From Acidobacteriota bacterium (GTDB taxonomy: Bacteria; Acidobacteriota; Terriglobia; 2-12-FULL-54-10): 64,000 nucleotides of DNA. Position 1 is the stretch's first letter. Every line of letters starts with the position of its first letter. Below, in pieces: positions 61,053-64,000 of the stretch. Made by a program: the position numbers and the translations under genes. The stretch spans positions 40,974-104,973 of the forward strand of contig JACPPJ010000029.1 of NCBI GenBank assembly GCA_016191085.1, read 5' to 3'. Under the pieces are notes generated by a model. It did not search any database. It was not told the DNA's origin and saw only the letters and a list, made by a program, of their open reading frames with translations.

Positions 61053-63596
61053 ATGAAAATGACAAAACAGCTTCTAGTAGTTGCGCTGCTCGCGCTCCTG
61101 TTTGTCCCGGCTGCTGCTTTCAGCCAGGACCAGAGTGTCCAGGGTGCACCGGAGCGGGGATTTATCGAGTTTGGTTTCAGGGGGATTACGGGAACTGTGC
61201 ATGGCCGCACCAATCCCGGTGACGTTCCGTTCAGCAACGGTTTTCGTCCGGACATACTGAACTCTGGCGTCAACACTTATCGAGATTACAGAAACAGTTT
61301 TTACATTCCCCGGTCCAGCATGTACATGGACAGCATTTTTGGAACGAAAAACTACTTCAGCTTACAGACCTCCAGCTATGGCGCCGCCTTTGATGGCAGT
61401 ACTCTGATTCGAGATCAGACCCTCTTGGCTACCTTGGGCCAGCGCGGCGTGTACAAACTCCAGTTTCGCTGGAATCAGACGCCGCATATCTTCAGCGGTA
61501 CCACCCGCACGCTCTACACTCAGACGAGTCCGGGCGTGTGGAAGTTCAATGGCAACCGGGCCACGCTGGACGCCGCGCGCGTCGCTGCCACCGGCGCGGC
61601 CTTTTTCAACGCCATGAACTCACAGGCCGGCAACGCGTGGGGAGATGTCCAGAGCAACATCCGCAGGAATGGCAGCGGCTTGGCGAGCTGGGACATCAAC
61701 CCGAACTGGAATGTGGCGTTCCTGTTCTCGAGGGAATCCCAAATCGGCACGCGACCGCACGGCATGTGCTTCGGCAATAGCCCAAGCTGCGTCTGGGCGG
61801 AATTCCCCGAAAACCTCGACTATTTGACCAATACCTTGGACGTCACGACGGACTTCGGCCAGAAGAACTGGCAGTTGCAACTTGGCTATTCGCGCCAAAC
61901 CTTCGAAAACAACATTCCCAATGCGCTCGTGGGAAATCCCTTTTCCGACAATACCAACAGCACCACCGTCACAGCGAACGGCCAAATGAGCCTGTATCCC
62001 AACAACCAGGCTCAGAACCTGCTGCTTGGTGGCGCGCTGCACTTAGGCCCATTGCACGTCATGACTAGCCTCTCCCCTGGCTGGGAGTCGCAGAACGATC
62101 CCTTCGTGCCTTACACCACCAATCCGTTTCTTCTCAATCGCACAGGCGCAGCCGCCCCCATCCCGTTGCCGGTGTCTAGCTTGAATGGAGAGAGGCAAAC
62201 GCTGGCAATGAACTACTCGTTCGTTGTCAACGCTTCCAAGAGCTTGGAGTTGGCCGCGAGGTACCGCCACTATGATCACAACAACAACACCGAAGAGCAC
62301 GTATTTAACCCCTATGTTGGCGACATAGGGGCAGAAGCACATCTAGCGGGCCCTAGCGGGCAGGAAGTCATACACTATGCCGGCATCGGTGGTGTCACCG
62401 ATCCTCACTGCCCTGGCGTTTGCAACGAGAAATTCAGCTTTAACACCAAGGACATCGATCTAAGCGGGACATGGTTCTTCACCAATAAGAGCTCGGCGAA
62501 GGTGCAGTATGCACGCCAATGGTTCGATCGTCACCATCGCGATGTGGCGCAGACGATCGAAGACACCTTCAAAGCCGCTGTAGATCTGAAACCGACCACC
62601 GATGTTACTCTTCGAATCACGGCCGCTCATCAGAACCGGGAACCGCAGGACAGCGAGTATGAGTGGTTTCTGGTGCCAGGGAGCCAGCGGCCGGACGAGG
62701 GCTTCCGCATCCGCAAGCGCATCGACCTGCTGGCACAGTACGATGTCACCAGCAGGCTCAGCGTTTCGGGCTTCTTCGGAACCACGCAGGATGACTTCAA
62801 CCGTCGCAACAAACTCACCAGCCTCTCGCCGCTCGGGGATCCCTCCCTGGTTACGATCACCAGTGCCCGTCCCACGCCAATCTATGGGCCTTACTATGTC
62901 TATGGTGTGCTGGCGGACATGGGCTGGAGCATGGGCGCCGATTTCGATTACCTGCTGGGCGAAAACGTCACCTTCTTCGGCGAGTACTCCCGGGAACGGA
63001 ATACGAACCGCCTGGTATCGCGACAACGCTCTAAGAATACAGCCAGTCAAGTTGGCTGCCCAAGCTTAACAGTTCCCGAAGACTGCGATCCAATTAACGA
63101 TTGGATGACATTCAATAAAGATATCGTTGATAGCTACTTTGTAGGCACCGACTTGATGTTCCACAAAAACGTCAACGTCAGCCTCTACTACAACCTCGCG
63201 GCTACCAAGGGCACTATGTTGACCGACGGCGTGAACTGCCAAATCGGCAATGGTCCTAACGATTACTGTCGTACGAACTTTCGTAATTGGAGGCTCGACA
63301 ACGCAACAAATCCCGCTGTAACTTTCAATTTCCCTGATACAGTCAGCCGGCTTCACGAGGTAAGCGCCATCGCGAAGTTCAGGCTGACGAGCAACCTCAT
63401 TCCGAAGTTCGAATATCGTTATCATCGGTTCGATTACAAGGATTTTCAGACCTCGGTCATGAATCCATACGCTTACGTCGGACCCGTCATCGACCCGGGC
63501 GGCACCACTGGCCTGCAAAGAATGCTGTTCTTGGGTGCTGATACCCCTGGTTACAAGGCGCACGTCTTCTCCGCTACGCTGGAGTATCACTTCTAG
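61053..63596 (+). CDS. MtrB/PioB-family outer-membrane beta-barrel
   Basis: An 847-residue barrel with signal peptide LLVVALLALLFVPAAAFSQ and many amphipathic strands (SSMYMDSIFGTKNYFSLQTS, LLATLGQRGVYKLQFRWNQT, SLELAARYRHYDHNNNTEEH, FLGADTPGYKAHVFSATLEY), ending in Phe (LEYHF). It is the decaheme-associated porin that sheaths MtrA-type cytochromes. The N-terminal CxxC found in Shewanella MtrB is not seen. Good ribosome binding site AGGAAGGAGAG. No outer-surface MtrC/OmcA gene follows inside the window. Confidence 0.92.
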   Translation: MKMTKQLLVVALLALLFVPAAAFSQDQSVQGAPERGFIEFGFRGITGTVHGRTNPGDVPFSNGFRPDILNSGVNTYRDYRNSFYIPRSSMYMDSIFGTKNYFSLQTSSYGAAFDGSTLIRDQTLLATLGQRGVYKLQFRWNQTPHIFSGTTRTLYTQTSPGVWKFNGNRATLDAARVAATGAAFFNAMNSQAGNAWGDVQSNIRRNGSGLASWDINPNWNVAFLFSRESQIGTRPHGMCFGNSPSCVWAEFPENLDYLTNTLDVTTDFGQKNWQLQLGYSRQTFENNIPNALVGNPFSDNTNSTTVTANGQMSLYPNNQAQNLLLGGALHLGPLHVMTSLSPGWESQNDPFVPYTTNPFLLNRTGAAAPIPLPVSSLNGERQTLAMNYSFVVNASKSLELAARYRHYDHNNNTEEHVFNPYVGDIGAEAHLAGPSGQEVIHYAGIGGVTDPHCPGVCNEKFSFNTKDIDLSGTWFFTNKSSAKVQYARQWFDRHHRDVAQTIEDTFKAAVDLKPTTDVTLRITAAHQNREPQDSEYEWFLVPGSQRPDEGFRIRKRIDLLAQYDVTSRLSVSGFFGTTQDDFNRRNKLTSLSPLGDPSLVTITSARPTPIYGPYYVYGVLADMGWSMGADFDYLLGENVTFFGEYSRERNTNRLVSRQRSKNTASQVGCPSLTVPEDCDPINDWMTFNKDIVDSYFVGTDLMFHKNVNVSLYYNLAATKGTMLTDGVNCQIGNGPNDYCRTNFRNWRLDNATNPAVTFNFPDTVSRLHEVSAIAKFRLTSNLIPKFEYRYHRFDYKDFQTSVMNPYAYVGPVIDPGGTTGLQRMLFLGADTPGYKAHVFSATLEYHF

Positions 63597-63726
63597 ACGC
63601 CGTGCTCGCAAACCGGAAGACGCTGCGTAATTCCGGCCCGGCATGAACAGTGCCAGGCCTTTTCTTTTCGGCGCGCGCAATTGCTAGAGCGCTTCAGTAT
63701 TGCTGTAGACCGGGAAACATGTTCGT

Positions 63727-63866
63727 AAGGGCACGGCTTCAGAGTGCGTGTGAAAACGTCGGATTTGCGGAAGGGCACGACTTCAGTCGTGCCGTAAGTC
63801 GCGCAATATCAGTTCGGCTTTAGCCACTGGGGTCAGCTGTAGCAGGTTTTCACACACACGGCTTTG
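63727..63866. repeat. Family A dispersed repeat cluster
   Basis: A partial copy (GGGCACGGCTTC, 63729) is cut near 63741; a second copy GGGCACGACTTCAGTCGTGCC runs from 63773, with CGGCTTTAGCCACTGGGG after it. Around the second copy lies a 10-bp inverted repeat GTGTGAAAAC (63748-63757) / GTTTTCACAC (63846-63855). Confidence 0.75.
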
Positions 63867-63872
63867 ACCTGC

Positions 63873-64000
63873 CGATTGCGGGATGAGTGTTTGAACGCGA
63901 ACTGGTTTACGACGATGACCAATGCGAAACAGAAGATCGAAGCATGGCGGGAAGAATACAACAACGAGCGTCCGCATAGCTCTCTGGATTACAGAACACC
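63873..64000 (+). pseudogene. IS3-family (IS407-like) transposase OrfB C-terminal fragment
   Basis: Frame from 63873 reads RLRDECLNANWFTTMTNAKQ, KIEAWREEYNNERPHSSLDY, RTP, the end of the IS3-type integrase domain with the conserved NERPHSSL. No upstream part exists in the window, and the window cuts the 3' end. Confidence 0.8.

Overview
The window looks like chromosomal DNA of an Acidobacteriota bacterium, most likely from the Solibacteres/Bryobacteraceae side. The main reasons are a secreted CotH-type protein and a broken surface protein that both end in the TIGR03437 'Solibacter' C-terminal domain, the DnaE2/ImuAB mutasome, PioB/MtrB-type and YaiO-type outer-membrane barrels (so a Gram-negative envelope), and a large load of short palindromic dispersed repeats. 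No rRNA, intact tRNA, CRISPR array or prophage was found.

Layout. 0.3-5.8 kb: RRM RNA-binding protein, GT39-type membrane glycosyltransferase, methyltransferase, UdgX remnant, CotH/TIGR03437 protein. 6.0-12.9 kb: imuA-imuB and dnaE2, an SOS translesion cassette split by a ParE-type toxin-antitoxin pair and a small membrane protein; imuB and dnaE2 carry in-frame copies of dispersed repeats. 13.0-18.2 kb: leftward stress-type genes (BON protein, Hsp20, hydrolase, DUF5335-like protein, phosphoribosyltransferase, baeRF-like protein, degenerate receiver). 18.5-19.5 kb: a SelW/Rdx-family gene with an in-frame UGA at the redox position and a bSECIS-like hairpin, behind a secreted protein gene. 19.7-25.0 kb: frameshifted TIGR03437 gene, UbiD decarboxylase, IS256-family remnant, and a response regulator whose end is replaced by part of a surface protein. 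25.1-31.7 kb: uvrB, superoxide dismutase, P1/DmpA peptidase, sugar porter, secreted protein. 31.8-36.6 kb: glucoamylase-family protein, deleted IS remnant inside a dispersed repeat, MIP18-family protein, NnrS-like membrane protein, three-gene overlapping operon.

37.0-45.7 kb is the histidine operon (hisI, hisG, hisD, hisC, HAD phosphatase, hisB, hisH, hisF, methyltransferase, hisA). In front of it is a histidine-rich leader peptide (6 His in 18 residues) followed by a complete attenuator, with the antiterminator pairing overlapping the leader stop codon. hisE is not in this cluster.

45.7-54.3 kb: SEC-C protein, lectin-like secreted protein, porin, an APC transporter with a C-terminal cytosolic domain behind a c-di-AMP (ydaO)-type riboswitch candidate, a DUF3037/HipA-like pair, an H1-like basic protein and a dual-specificity phosphatase. 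54.4-58.4 kb: leftward exopolysaccharide-type operon (membrane protein, processive GT2, bactofilin-like protein, YaiO-type barrel). Then thiO and a decaheme cytochrome plus porin pair (MtrAB/DmsEF-like) that looks like a trans-outer-membrane electron conduit. The window ends in repeats and the tail of an IS3-type transposase gene.

All family calls come from reading motifs by eye; no database search was run.
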